This document shows, piece after piece, positions 33,562 through 45,132 of a stretch of DNA of 64,000 nt. Origin of the DNA: Closterium sp. NIES-65 (lineage: Eukaryota > Streptophyta > Zygnematophyceae > Desmidiales > Closteriaceae); contig CANXME010002192.1 of the NCBI GenBank assembly GCA_948144175.1, positions 1,674,001 through 1,738,000 on the forward strand. Direction: 5' to 3'. The notes beneath the pieces are model-generated. The model did not search any database and was not told the origin of the DNA. It worked only from the letters and a program-made list of their open reading frames with translations. Each line of letters starts with the position of its first letter. Positions within the stretch are counted from its first letter, which is position 1. A program made the translations under genes and the position numbers.

Positions 33562-33767
33562 CACCCCCATAGCCTAAGTGAGGGGTGTCTAGCAAAAACA
33601 AAAAAAAGAGTACGGTCACAAGACCAGTCCAAAAGAAAACAAAGCTCAGGGTGGATCACAACGTCACCACACACTCTGAGCACAAGCAACAGTGGCCACA
33701 AGGCCAGTCCAAGAGATCACAAGTATATATAGTAAGTGTACAGACGAAGCAGGCAATAAACTCAAGT

Positions 33768-36700
33768 CTACGCATGACTAGAACCTGTGTCAACAAGGCC
33801 TAACTGCCCACAACACCTCTGGTGGTCACAAGGCGGAAGCGCCTTGGTGAAGATGTCTGCAGTGTTGGCCTCGGACTCTACAAACTCAAAGCGAGCCTGT
33901 CCACGCCTCTGCAACTCTCGCAGAAGAAAGTACCTGACGTGAATGTGCTTCACTCTGCTCTCCAGTCGCGGCTCACGACAGAGGAGGATCGACGCCTTGT
34001 TGTCAGTAAACAAGGTCGGTGCAGAGCTCGGCCGCTCACCAAGGTCGGCGAGCAAGAAGGTCAACCACCGTAACTCCTGTGCCGCCATGGCACCAGCGTA
34101 AATCTCAGCCTCAGCTGTAGAGGTCGAGACAGAAGAGGAGCGCGTGGAACGCCAGGAAACAGCTCCAGAACCCAGACTGAAACAGTACCCCTGAGTAGAC
34201 CTGTGAGTCTCAGCGTCGTCAGCGTAAGAGGAGTCACAGTGACCAGTGAGTACGACAGACTGCTGCCCTCCAAGAACTAGCCCCACGCCTGATGTAGTCG
34301 CTAGGTACTTCGCCACCCTCACAGCTGCCGTCCAGTGAACAGGACGGTGTCTCCCTGGCGCAACAAAGCGCGCAAGGATGCTGAGAGGGAAGGCGAGGTC
34401 CGGGCGAGTACAAGTCATCAGGTACATGAGGCAACCCACAAGCTCTGCGTAGGGACCACTAGGCTCAAACGGCTCGTCAGGAAAGGGACCAGTGAGTCTG
34501 TGGTCAACAGCTAGAGGTGTGCACTGTACGGTGGAGTGCTGAAGCCCGAACCGCTGAAGGACCTGCTGCACCATGTGTGACTGTGAGAGTGTAATGGTGC
34601 GAGCGGCTCTGTCCCTGGTGATCTGCAGGCCAAGGTAGTGGCGCAGCTCACCAAGATCAGTGCACGTGTGTCTCTTCTGCAGTTCGGACTTCACGTCTGC
34701 CAAAGCAACCCTGTCCGAAGTGGCGAAAACGAGGTCGTCGACGTAGACCAGAACAAAGAACGGTGTGGAGCCACGACGAACGAACAGCGACGGGTCGGCA
34801 GAAGACGGCTGGAACCCAAGGTCAGAGAGGGTAGAACGCAGAGTGTCGTGCCACTCACGAGGGGCCTGGCGAAGACCGTAAACAGGTCGCCTCAGCCTCC
34901 ACTGGGTCCCAGGAGGGAAAGTGCCAGTGAAGGCCGAGGGACGACGCAACCAGACCTCCTCGTGTAGGCTGCCCTGAAGGAAAGCAGTGGAGAAGTCAAG
35001 AGAGTGTAACTCGTAGTCTCTCTGTGCTGCTACGTGTAGTAACACCTGAAGAGTGGTCATCTTCGGGGTAGGTGCGAAGGTCTGAAAGAAGTCAACTCCC
35101 TCGCGCTGACTGAAACCTCTAGCCACGTAGCGCGCCTTGAAGACCGGGGGAGATCCCCGTGGCCGCTTCACCCTATAGATCCACATGCCGTCGACTACGT
35201 TCGCCCCAGGGGGGGGAACCTCATCGACGTAGGTGCCTGTGGATCTGTAGGAGGCCATCTCTGCGTCCATGGCAGCTCTCCACTGAGAGGCCCAAGGCCC
35301 TGACACTGCCTCAGCGTAAGTGCGAGGAGTCGGAATGTCAAGGGCGTCGGGGTCACCCTCAGGGGCGAGGAGCATGGCACAGAGATGAGGGGAAGCGGCC
35401 GCCAGGAACTCTAGCTCAAACTGCCTGTCCTCTAGGGCGTCACAGCCAAGGGCAGACACACCCCCGACGGCCAGAGGACTGGTAGGAGGAGCAGCCACAA
35501 GCGTGGTGGCGTAGTCAAGGCGGCGAGTAGAGGCAAAGTCAGTAACTGCGGCAGTAAGAGCGGACACAGAGGACACAGAGGCACGAGGGTGAGTAACAAG
35601 AGAGGCGAGAACACGAGAGAGAACAGGACGGTACGTGCGGTAGTAGTCAGTGACAGGAGTAGGGAGCGACACAGTGAGGGCCGACTCAGGAGGAGACGGA
35701 AGCACAGACTGAGACGGACGAGGTGGACTAGAAAGAAGGAAGGCAGTACGAAGGTCAGTGAAGGGAACAAGAGACGAGGGACGAGCACGAGGGGAGCGAC
35801 GAGTAGCCCAAGAACGAGACGGAGGAGGAGAGGACAAAGGCGGAGAACTGGGGAAAACAGCGGGGGAGGAGTCAGGAGGAGGAAACGTGGGACCGTAGAC
35901 AGGAGGAGAGGCGGAGGAGGGAGGAGAAGGGGAGGGGAGACCAAGGATCCGAAGACCCGAGACAGGAGGAGGAAGTGGCTGCTGCTGCTGCGGCTGCGAC
36001 TGCTGCTGCTGCGGACGCGGCTGCTGCTGGGACTGCTGCTCCTGCGGGTCCAGCTGCTGCTGCTGCTGCTGCTGCTCCTGCGGCTCCAGCTGCTGCTGCT
36101 GCTCCTCCAGCCGCTGTAACTCCCTCTCCTCTCTCTCCAACTCCAGCTGCTCGTCACGGGCACGGCGAACACGAGCCTGGTGCCTAGTCGGGTAGGGGTG
36201 GGGGGGTGGAGTAGTGTCCGAAGCAGCGGCAGCTCCAGAGTCCACCTCAGAAGAACTAGGCGCACCACCCCCAGAGGCAGCACTAACACCAGCTCCAGAC
36301 CCAGGCTCACCTGAACCCGAAGGAGGCGCACCCTCACCCCCAGACGCAGCACCCCCAGTGTCCGCGCGGCCAGCACCAGCTCCCGGACGACAAGAGTCCT
36401 CTGCACCCACCGGGTCAGCTCCAACTCCAGAACCAGAAACTCCAGCTCCAACCCCAGCTCCAACTCCAGCACCCCCAGAACCAGAAACTCCAGTGCCAAC
36501 TCCAGCTCCAACTCCAGCTCCAACTCCAGCACCCCCAGAACCAGAAACCGGTACAGGAACAGGCGCCGCACCAACCTCTCGAGAGCTAGCACCAGCGGCA
36601 CGCTGCGAGGAGGACTGTGGGGAGGGAGGCTGTACCGGAGGGGCTACCGAAGGAGGAGGGGTAGCCTGGGACACACCTGACGGGGCTGGACCAGGGGGGG

Positions 36701-37845
36701 GAGGCTGTACCGGGGGAGCAGGAGGGGGAACGGCAGTCAGGAAGAGGGGGGGAGGAGGAACCGGGAGACCTCGACTGGGGTACCTGACGTAGTAGGGAGT
36801 TGACTCCTCGAAACGGACGTCACGGGAGTCAAAGAACCGGTGAGAGGGAGGGTGGTAAAAGGTGAAGTCAGAGGAGTCCTCAGGGAAACCAAGGAAGACA
36901 CAGGGGACGGCACGAGGCGAGAGCTTGTCCGCGGAGGTGTCGCGGACAAGAGCCAAGCACCCCCAGACACGAAACCGCGACGCAACACCAGGGGACCCTG
37001 TCCAAAGACTGGTCGGTGAAACCTCTGGTCGAGAGACAGGTGGCCAGAGGTTCAGCTGGTGCGCGGCGTACCTGACCGCGTAGGGCCACAGAAAATGGGG
37101 GGCACAGGCGTGAGTCAGGGAGGTGCGGGCGATCTCCATGACCAGGCCTATGCGGCGCTCAGCAACCCCATTCTGCTGTGGGGACTCTGGAAGCGTCCAG
37201 GACTGACGAATGCCCTGCTCGCGACAGAATCCAGCGAGAATGCCGGAGCGAAACTCACCCCCACGGTCGGAGTGGAGACAGCTGACACGACGACCACGAG
37301 TGTCCTCAGTGGTGAGCAACCACCTGATCAGCGTAGAAGTCACCTCAGACTTCTTCGCCAGAGGGAACACTGTGGTGTAGCGGGAGAAGTCGTCAACGAC
37401 CACCAGAAAGTAACGCTCACGCTCAGGGCCTAGACGAGGGGCTGGGCCCCAGACGTCCAAGTGAAGCGTCTCAAAAGGCTCGGTGGCCGGACGAAGGGAG
37501 GAGGAGTGAGGGGTGGCGCGCAGCCTACCCTCGACGCAGGGACGACACGGCGGCGCAGGCGAAGGCGGCAGCGACGGCAAGACACGTGGGAGGCCTAGGA
37601 CAAGACGCTGACTAGACATAGCGCGCAGACGTGGAAGGGACGGGTGCCCCATCCGGTGGTGCCACAGAACGGTGGGGTGGGCAAGCGACCGGCAGGAGCA
37701 CGACGCAGCGACTGGAACAGACGTAGGAACCTGACACGACACAGACACCTGGGGGGACGTAGCAACCTGGTGAGACGCGGGGACCCGAACGGGGGGGGGA
37801 ACCGGGGGCAGTGGCAGTAGGGGGGGCTGCTGGTGCGGCCGCTGG

Positions 37846-37881
<36 letters not shown>

Positions 37882-39806
37882 GGCTGCTGCTGCTGCTGCG
37901 GCTGCTGCTGCGGCGCACGCGGGCCAGTGTGAAGAGTGTAGAGACCCGAGCCCGGCTCAGCAGTAAAGGTAGCAAGAGGCTGGTAAGAGTCTCCGTCAAC
38001 ACACACCGCAGTCTCTCCAGAAGGCTCAAACCACACACCCACGTGCTGACTCACGAGGGGTCGCACGCCCACCAAGTTCCGGGAGAACGAGGGGATGTGA
38101 AACCCAGTGAGAGACCCGGAGGGAGCAGCAGGACACGGTAAAGTGGTAGTGTGACGTGCAGTGACTGGTCCCGTAGTGGGATCAGCCAACGCTACAGAAA
38201 CAGGCGCAGGAAGTGGTGTAAGTGTCGTGCTGTCCCGAAAGAAGCAGTGGGAGGCTCCAGAGTCCAGTGTGAACGACAGCGAAGCGTCCTCTGAGGTAGT
38301 CGCTGGTCTAGAGTCTACACAAGTACCTACACTAGCAACAGGCAACTGAGCAAGATTAGCACCTAAGCTAACAACACCAGAGTAAACAGAGTCAGAAACA
38401 CTAGAGTCAACAACAGGATACATAGCATGAGGAGCACTAATCAGATCAACTAACTGCTCAGCAGACATGCCCCACAGAGCGGAGCCGTAGCGCTGAACCA
38501 GAGGGAGCCAGTCAGGAGCAGGACCGCCAACCCCGTAGGTCAACCGGACCGTGTCAGTGAGCTGAGCAAAGCACTGACCAGGGGGGTGAAAGCGGCCACA
38601 AGGGTGGCCCCGACGAGGACCTGTCTGAACCTGGTAGGGGCAGGGAGGGTAAGCAGCACCGCGCTGGGGCTGACGCAGCCCCGACCCCGGAGCCAGCTGC
38701 TGACGCTGCTGCTGCTGAGGCTGCTGGGAGGAAAGGGGCTGCTGCTGCTGCTGAAGGTGCTGCTGACGCTGAGCCTGGTACCACGCCGCTGCTCCACCTA
38801 GCGGGGCCGGCAGTACAGGAGGCGACTGACGAGCACGAGGGTCGCCGCCACCAGCAGGTGCAGTGGAGTCACCAGCCGCTGCACGAGGGGTCTCTCCAGA
38901 CGCTGCACTCCCACCACCGCCAGTCGCAACAGCACCCCCACTACCTCCGCTACCTCCGCCTCCACCTCCACCGGAACCACCTTTCTTGCCCCCCCTGCCG
39001 CGGGACCGCGACGCAGTCGTAACAGCAGCCGCAGTCGCGTCAGTAGCGGCAGTGGCAAGAGAGGCAGTGAAGGTGGGTAACTGCGGGACTGTGCACCCGT
39101 GGAAGAGTGGGGGGGACACAGTACCAGAGGCGGCAGCTACCGAACGAAGGTTGCTCTCGACGTCCTTGAGTGCAGACTCAAGGACCTCGATAGTCAGCTC
39201 ACTAGGGTGCTTCAGCAGAAGCGCGTCACGAACGGAGGCAAGGCGGTCAGGGAGGCTAGTGGCGATGAAATAGACAGTAATCGCCATGGGGGGAGGAAGC
39301 AGTGCAAGCTGTGCCTCAGTGCAAGCAGCGCGGTAACTAGCGTCGAGCGAGCGGAGGTGAGCGATCAAGTCAGCAGAGCGCTCAAACGAGGCAAGATCAG
39401 GAAACAGGAACGGGAGGAAAAGATGGCCGAGAGAGACAGTAGCGGGAGTAGAGTAGCGGGCCTTAATCGCAGTGAGGTACGCAGCAGCGGTGCGAACCTG
39501 AGTAAAGTGGACCTCCTCGGACTCAGTGAGGAGGCTACTGAGTGCGATGCAGGCCGCAGCGTCACGCGACGTCCAAGCCGTCCGGTCAGCGCGCTGACGG
39601 GCAAAGCGAGCCGTAGCAGCGTCGTCAGGAGCAGGGCCTAAAGTGGTAGGCTCGGGGGGCTCGGGGAGGTCACCAGTAGCGTGTGACCAGAGGGTCTCGC
39701 CCCCCTGGACCTGACTCTCTAACAGACGACGAGCGCGAAGAAGCCAGACGGAAAAGTCAAGGGGTCTACCGTCAGCGTCGAAACGAAGAACTCGCGGAGT
39801 CGCCAT
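33768..39806 (-). CDS. Copia-5 gag-pol polyprotein, intact
   Basis: The frame is open from 39842 (2024 codons). I place the start at the ATG at 39806, 12 codons in, because MATPRVLRFDADGRPLDFSV aligns with the starts of Copia-1 and Copia-3. In codons from 39842: gag with a Gly tract (about 275-320), Gln-rich stretches and a Cys/His cluster CPYQVQTGPRRGHPCGRFHP; protease LDSGASHCFF near 528; integrase HLDVWGP near 796, HSDRGGEF and QQNGVAERR; a Ser/Gly/Pro-rich linker with GAGVGAGVG repeats; RT VYVDDLVFA near 1699; RNase H TGHCDSSYADD near 1866; and ANTADIFTKAL at the end. All catalytic motifs are present, so this copy could supply proteins to relatives. Confidence 0.95.
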
Positions 39807-39859
39807 AGTGAGAACCAACGCGAACGAACAGGCGAGTAACAACCGGGGGGGAAGAGGAC

Positions 39860-40460
39860 TCAGTCGCAGCGGAAGAGCGGGCTAGGGCGACGGGCCAAAA
39901 CGTAGGGTAGGGCAACGGGCCAGGGCCTAGGGTAGGGCGACGGGCCAGAGCCTAGGGAGGGCGACGGGCCAGGGCCTAGGGAGGGCGACGGGCCAGGGCC
40001 TAGGGAGGGCGACGGGCTAGGGCCTAGGGAGGGCGACGCGACGGGGGAAAGGGCGGGAGCGACGCGACGGGGCAGGGCGACGCGACGGGACAGGGCGACG
40101 CGACGGGGCAGGGCGGCGCGACGGAGCAGGGCGACGGGACAAGGCAGGGCGACGCGACGGGGTAGGGCGACGCGACGGGACAGGGCGACGGGAGGGGACG
40201 GGACGGGACAGGGCGACGCGACGGGACGGGACAGGGCGACGCGACGGGACAGGGCGACGGGACGGGACAGGGCGACGCGACGGGACAGGGCGACGGGACG
40301 GGACAGGGCGACGCGACGGGACAGGGCGACGGGACGGGACAGGGCGACGCGACGGGACAGGGCGACGGGACAGGGCAGGGCGACGCGACGGGACAGGGCG
40401 ACGGGACGGGGGGGGAACAGGCGGGCGCGACGCGACGGGGGGGAACGGGCGTGACGCGAC
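39860..40460 (-). repeat. GC-rich tandem-repeat leader of Copia-5
   Basis: On the plus strand, units such as GGGACAGGGCGACGCGAC (about 15-25 bp) repeat from 40060 to 40420. A related GGGCCAGGGCCTAGGGAGGGC-type block (units about 25 bp) runs from 39890 to 40030. It lies between the primer site and gag, the same place as in Copia-3. Confidence 0.85.
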
Positions 40461-40583
40461 GGGGGAGATGATGCTAGGCTCGGTACTAGGCGCGGTAACA
40501 ACTAAACTGGTACGAACGAGAGGTAGGATCAGGCTCGGGAGGTACGAACGGAGAACGGAGGAACGGGATCCCACAGGATCCTA

Positions 40584-40598
40584 ACCTAGCTGATACCA
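40584..40598 (-). promoter_or_regulatory. Copia-5 primer-binding site
   Basis: Minus strand TGGTATCAGCTAGG directly follows the LTR end; its first eight bases fit the initiator tRNA-Met site. Confidence 0.8.
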
Positions 40599-40699
40599 TG
40601 TCTGAATGAGGAATGGATGTTGCATTGATGTTGGTTGGGGTACATATGACAAACCCTAACTTCTGTACCCCCTAAGACAAACCTCACTACAGGCTACAA
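40599..40699 (-). repeat. Copia-5 5' LTR, main fragment (101 of 110 bp)
   Basis: Matches 33452-33552. The missing nine bases, CATTTGACA, are found at 46636-46644 on the far side of the PAT-like element. Confidence 0.93.
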
Positions 40700-40756
40700 A
40701 TTGAGAAAGCTTGCTTTCTTGTCCTTATAATTTGGCATCGTTCTCATTGCAACTGG
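40700..40756 (-). repeat. PAT-like split repeat B2 (57 bp)
   Basis: ATTGAGAAAGCTTGC to CATTGCAACTGG, identical to 41057-41113. It forms the outer 3' end of the element. Confidence 0.9.
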
Positions 40757-40875
40757 CTTATTACAACATATGCATCGTTCGTAAACACATGCTAGTACAT
40801 GCAAATATTACTAGCTATGGAGTCGTCCGTCCAAGCAGCTGTGGTCTTGTAGTTGGTCCGGGGTGGGTGGTGGGG

Positions 40876-41056
40876 ATGTTGATTGAGCCGTTGGAAAACG
40901 AGAAACGTGGGTGGAGGGAATGAACTCCAACCCACGGTTTTTGTAGTTGGAGAAGGGCGTTTAGCGCGCTTCGACGCTGCCAAATATTCGGTACAGTCAG
41001 CTTCGCTTTCACAATACACAATTTTGAAAAACATCAATGTGTTTAAAAATTATAAT
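40876..41056 (-). repeat. PAT-like split repeat A2 (181 bp)
   Basis: Identical by eye to 46455-46635 and directly adjacent to B1. Confidence 0.92.
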
Positions 41057-41113
41057 ATTGAGAAAGCTTGCTTTCTTGTCCTTATAATTTGGCATCGTTC
41101 TCATTGCAACTGG
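41057..41113 (-). repeat. PAT-like split repeat B1 (57 bp)
   Basis: Second copy of B2. It overlaps the last codons of the recombinase frame. Confidence 0.9.
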
Positions 41114-42150
41114 GGCCTCTGAGACATGGCCAGTGGTGGCTTGCGGTTGCGTAAGAGTGCCTCTGCGTGCTGTTCTGGGGGCAGCGCGTATGTCGGGTCC
41201 TGTAGGTCGCGGGATGCCTTGATAAGATGTCCGACGTATGGTGTGACGTACATCTCTTTGGCGGTGTCACTTCGCCACCTGCCCATCCTTTTGAAGATTC
41301 TGTCCGGCACGCCGATGTTGGCGGCTACGGTTGCCGCGCCCTTTCGGAAGGAGTGCGTGCCGAGCTGCTGCTCCCCAAGTCCTACTTTGGCGAATGCTTC
41401 TTTACACCAGTTTCGGATCGTTGTGTACGAGGGTGGCTTGGCCTGGCCCTTGTTGGCTGAAGCGTGGCTGAAAACGCGAATCAACGACCCCTCGGAATGA
41501 GGGCCATAGCCAGCGAGTTGGAGGAAGCGTTGGGTGCAGCGCACGGGGCAACAAGGGTCCGTCGTTGCGGCGATGGGAATCCAGGTTCCACGACCAGCCT
41601 GGTCCGTTTTTGAGTGTGGGATGAGGATCCACATGACTGCATCGTCGAATTGGATGTCTTGCCACTGGATGGCAACGAGGTCGGAGTATCGCAAAAATCC
41701 GGAGTACATGAGGATAGGGATCAACCCCTTCTGAAATTCAGCGGGATTGTCCGACTGCAAGTAGTTCGCGGACATGTCCCGAACTTGTTGGATTGATACG
41801 GGCTCCTTCAAACGACTAGGGCGAGGGCAGTGTCGTTTCGCGTAGTCCCGCACTTGGGTGGTAAACGGTCCGACAGTCGGGCATTTGCTTCCAGTCATGC
41901 GATGGGCGAAGCTGACTGCCGAGCACGTGAGCTGCACTACAGACAAGGTTGCTTTGCGTTGGATTGCATGCACCAAGTATAGCGCGAGGGTCATGTCGGA
42001 TGCGGGAAGAAATGGAAGATCCACCTTTGTGCAGAAGGCCCGAAACTTGGCCCAGTACGGTTCGTATGTACGGATTGTCGAATTCGCTCGCGATTGTGTG
42101 AGCATGTTGATGAGTTGGTTGTGTAGCTTTGGGAGCGGATCTGGACACAA
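41101..42150 (-). CDS. Tyrosine recombinase of the PAT-like element (349 aa)
   Basis: It would integrate the element's circular DNA by site-specific strand exchange. The N-terminal part (residues 1-110, SRANSTIRTYEPYWAKFRAF) is a SAM-like DNA-binding region. The catalytic part has the first Arg in SGFLRYSDLVAIQW (near 153), HSFRKG (near 265, the H-x-x-R pair), GRWRSDTAKEMY with the probable nucleophile Tyr near 300, and a conserved Trp. Its ATG lies 17 bases after the stop of the RT frame, on the same strand. In Volvox kangaroo, as I recall, the recombinase is inverted; here it is not. Confidence 0.93.
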   Translation of the reverse strand: MCPDPLPKLHNQLINMLTQSRANSTIRTYEPYWAKFRAFCTKVDLPFLPASDMTLALYLVHAIQRKATLSVVQLTCSAVSFAHRMTGSKCPTVGPFTTQVRDYAKRHCPRPSRLKEPVSIQQVRDMSANYLQSDNPAEFQKGLIPILMYSGFLRYSDLVAIQWQDIQFDDAVMWILIPHSKTDQAGRGTWIPIAATTDPCCPVRCTQRFLQLAGYGPHSEGSLIRVFSHASANKGQAKPPSYTTIRNWCKEAFAKVGLGEQQLGTHSFRKGAATVAANIGVPDRIFKRMGRWRSDTAKEMYVTPYVGHLIKASRDLQDPTYALPPEQHAEALLRNRKPPLAMSQRPQLQ

Positions 42151-42167
42151 GGCGCGTACATTCTCAA

Positions 42168-44261
42168 TTAGTCAAAAACCACCCGAAGTGCGATGATTGG
42201 GCTGTGTGGTAATCCAGTGCCTGAAAAAGCAGCGGAATGTGTTCCAGCTGCCAGGCATTGGCTGCCGTGTGTCAAGGGAATGTGCGCGTGGATGTACGGT
42301 GCCCAGTTGCATGGGGAAGGTTGTAAAAGTGGCCACCAGTTTGCACCCGGCCAGTGTGGGATGATCAATGTGAGCGATGCACGGGTGCGCTGTGCGTGAT
42401 GGAGGACGGCCGGAACTAAATGGGGCGGGGGGAACGCAAAGCTATTTTCTGATGTCCATGCGAGCGAGAATGCATCGACTGCGGTGGCTTGTGGATGAGG
42501 AATTTTAGTGCAGAAGCGTGGCAGCTGGGAGTTGCGGGAGTTTGCAAAGAGGTCGATGGAATGGGGACCCCAACGCCGTTCTAAGATGCGGAACCACGGC
42601 GTCTTCAACGAGTAGTCGTCATGATCGACTGCTTTTGAGAGCTCATCGGCGTGTGAGTTTAGCTCCCGTGGGATCCATTCGATGATTAGACGCGTGCCGT
42701 GCTCCATGCATAGTCGAATGATGTCTTGGCAGGCCGTGGTAAGGTCGGGGCTGCGCGAGCCACCTTTGCGAAGGATGAAGAAGACGCCCTGATTGTCCAC
42801 CCGCACAAGAACATGTTTGTGCGTGATCTTGCTGGAGTATGTTTGGAGTGCCCAAAGCACACCTTCGATCTCCCTCCGTGTGCTGGACGTCGCTCGCAGC
42901 GGCTCTGGCATTGTTGCGCTAGCTTCTTCGAGGCCGCCAGGAATTGTGGTCAAAGTGGCGCCCCAACTGTGAGCGCTAGCATCCACATGGATGACAGCGT
43001 CGTAGCTGTTTCGAACGTGAAACGGTGCACCGTTGAACCTGTCAAACTCTTCGAGCCAGAAGTTTAGCTCCTCAGCCGCGTTTGGGGGGATGATCACGCT
43101 GCTTTTCCATGAAGGTGCGTCATTGATCACTTGTAGCATGGCGTGGCTGAAAGCACGAGCTGTTGCGCCCAGCGCGACGCCCATTGACGCGAGCATGCCT
43201 GTGATTCTGGCCACTTGGCGGACTGAGACGGGTCGACATGCCTTGCTTGCGCTCAACAGGTTCCGAATGGTTGCATGTAGTGAGGCTCGTCGTTCGGGAC
43301 CGATGGTAAATCGGCCTGTGGCCGTGTCTAGCTCCACACCCAAGAATCGAAGGTGTTGCGATGGTGACAGCTGTGATTTCTTCGCATTTATCACCAAACC
43401 TGCTGCTTTAAGGTCCAGTATTACACGGTGGCAAGTAGCCTGCGCGTGAGCTTTTGACTGGCAAAGGAATAAGATGTCGTCCACGTATGGTACTACTCGG
43501 ATGCCTTGCTCCCGCCAGCGACGGGCTAGCTGCTTGATGAGTTGCGTGAAGATGAATGGGGCTGTCGCAAGACCGAACGGCAATGAACGAAAGGAGTAAG
43601 TGCGCCCATCGAATCCAAAACCGAGAAACTTCCAGCATGAAGGATGGATATCGATGTGATGGTACCCGGATTTGAGATCAATAGAAAACATCCAATCCCC
43701 AGCGCGTGCCACGTCTGCCACACGGCTGAGTCCTTCGTACTTGAATTTTGGGACGATGAGGTTCGTGTTGACTTTTCTCAGGTCGAGGATGAGCCTGCAT
43801 TTTTCTTTCTGCTCGACCACGTTAAGTGGGCTTATGCACGTAAGCTCGCTTGCGGCTGTCTCGACTGCAGCTCCGGTCTCTGTGAGTTCTTGGATGGCAG
43901 TACGTGTGAACGACGCATGCGCGTATGCACCAGCGTGGTTACGCTCCCGAAAGGCCTGTGGTGGGCCGTGGCTCCATGGAAGCCAGTAACCGTTGGCGAT
44001 GATGGATAGGACGAGGCTGCAAGGGCACCATGAGCTCCACCACGCAAAGGTCGAGCGAAGCCGACCGCACATCCGTGTGACGGTTTTGTCCGTGACGGCG
44101 AATTCGTACGGGCCATCGTCGCGAGGCACCTCGTATTGTTGTGCTCCTGTATGTACGGCAAGGAAATGAACGCGAACAATCAGGTTGCACGCCTTAATTA
44201 GTTCATGCGTGTGACATATACATGCATGCGCGAAAAATGAACCGTCAACAGTGAGGACCAT
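42168..44261 (-). CDS. Reverse transcriptase-RNase H of the PAT-like element (697 aa)
   Basis: RT motifs are ELTCISPLNVVEQKEKCRLI, LDLRKVN, FSIDLKSGYHHIDIHP, SLPFGLATAPFIFTQL and PYVDDILFLC (near residue 259). RNase H follows: HVDASAHSWGATLT (near 424), RREIEGVLWAL, VRVDNQGVFFIL and RELNSHADELSKAV. The tail SIDLFANSRNSQLPRF is typical of DIRS-group proteins. The first 90 residues do not match a known fold, so the true start may lie a little inside the frame. Confidence 0.93.
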   Translation of the reverse strand: MVLTVDGSFFAHACICHTHELIKACNLIVRVHFLAVHTGAQQYEVPRDDGPYEFAVTDKTVTRMCGRLRSTFAWWSSWCPCSLVLSIIANGYWLPWSHGPPQAFRERNHAGAYAHASFTRTAIQELTETGAAVETAASELTCISPLNVVEQKEKCRLILDLRKVNTNLIVPKFKYEGLSRVADVARAGDWMFSIDLKSGYHHIDIHPSCWKFLGFGFDGRTYSFRSLPFGLATAPFIFTQLIKQLARRWREQGIRVVPYVDDILFLCQSKAHAQATCHRVILDLKAAGLVINAKKSQLSPSQHLRFLGVELDTATGRFTIGPERRASLHATIRNLLSASKACRPVSVRQVARITGMLASMGVALGATARAFSHAMLQVINDAPSWKSSVIIPPNAAEELNFWLEEFDRFNGAPFHVRNSYDAVIHVDASAHSWGATLTTIPGGLEEASATMPEPLRATSSTRREIEGVLWALQTYSSKITHKHVLVRVDNQGVFFILRKGGSRSPDLTTACQDIIRLCMEHGTRLIIEWIPRELNSHADELSKAVDHDDYSLKTPWFRILERRWGPHSIDLFANSRNSQLPRFCTKIPHPQATAVDAFSLAWTSENSFAFPPPHLVPAVLHHAQRTRASLTLIIPHWPGANWWPLLQPSPCNWAPYIHAHIPLTHGSQCLAAGTHSAAFSGTGLPHSPIIALRVVFD

Positions 44262-44411
44262 ACGGACGGTTTGTCGTCATTCCATATAGGGCGTCCGATC
44301 GCACCTTGGCAAACTCTTTCTCATACTCTCTCCTTTTCCCTCCCCTCGTTTTTTTTTTTTTTTTTTTCTGGAGGATTGATGCTTGGGACCATGATCATGC
44401 TTCCCTCGTGT

Positions 44412-44498
<87 letters not shown>

Positions 44499-45132
44499 CT
44501 TTCTCTCTCTCCTCTCTTTTTGGATGTGTTTCCATTGTTGTTTGAGCATTTGCATGCTTCGCTTGTCATGAGCTCGTGTCTTTTCGCGCGTGCCTTTACT
44601 TGGGCTAGGCGACATCGCTATGCCCTACTCCCCCCCCCTTGCTCCTTCTCACCCTTTTTGGGCTTCCAACGGTTGAACCAGGGCTGCTCATCCTTGCCAT
44701 GCATGGTGGCGGTTTGAGTGAGGAGCGTACGTACTCTCTTTTTCTCCCTCTCCCCTTCTCCTCCTTTTTTTTTTTTTTTTTTTAATCCGTGACAAACAAG
44801 AGGGGCCTTTAATAAAATCCCTATCTCTCATGGTCATACATTGTCATGCCTACTAGCATGTTTCTCATCCCATCAATTGGGGCATACGGGGGACCGAGAG
44901 GCATTCTTCCTCTTCCCCAAAGCTAGACCTACGGCCATACTTTATTACCCTATCCTAGGGGACCGAGAGGCATTCTTCCTCTTCCCCAAAGCTAGGCCTA
45001 TGGCCAACTTCTACCACCCTATCCTAGGGCTGGCCATGGCCACCGCAAGCCCTACTAGGCTGCCCACGGTCTAAGCACTCAAAAGTGCACCGTGCATCGC
45101 GCCTAGAGGCGCGCTTCACCATAGCCCGAACC
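44262..45132. repeat. PAT-like element gag-RT spacer with CT microsatellite and 66-bp duplication
   Basis: Holds a CT run of over 40 dinucleotides (44411-44495), T tracts (about 44349-44367 and 44767-44783) and a two-copy tandem repeat of about 66 bp (GGGGGACCGAGAGGCATTCT start, about 44890-45025). No frame of interest. Confidence 0.8.

Noticed and set aside
35432-36792. Long frames in other phases within Copia-5 pol
   Set aside because: Overlap the intact gag-pol frame in its Ser/Pro/Gln-rich linker; no own motifs.
44277-44717. Ser/Leu-rich and Arg/Glu-rich frames over the CT run
   Set aside because: Translation of a dinucleotide repeat in the PAT-like spacer.
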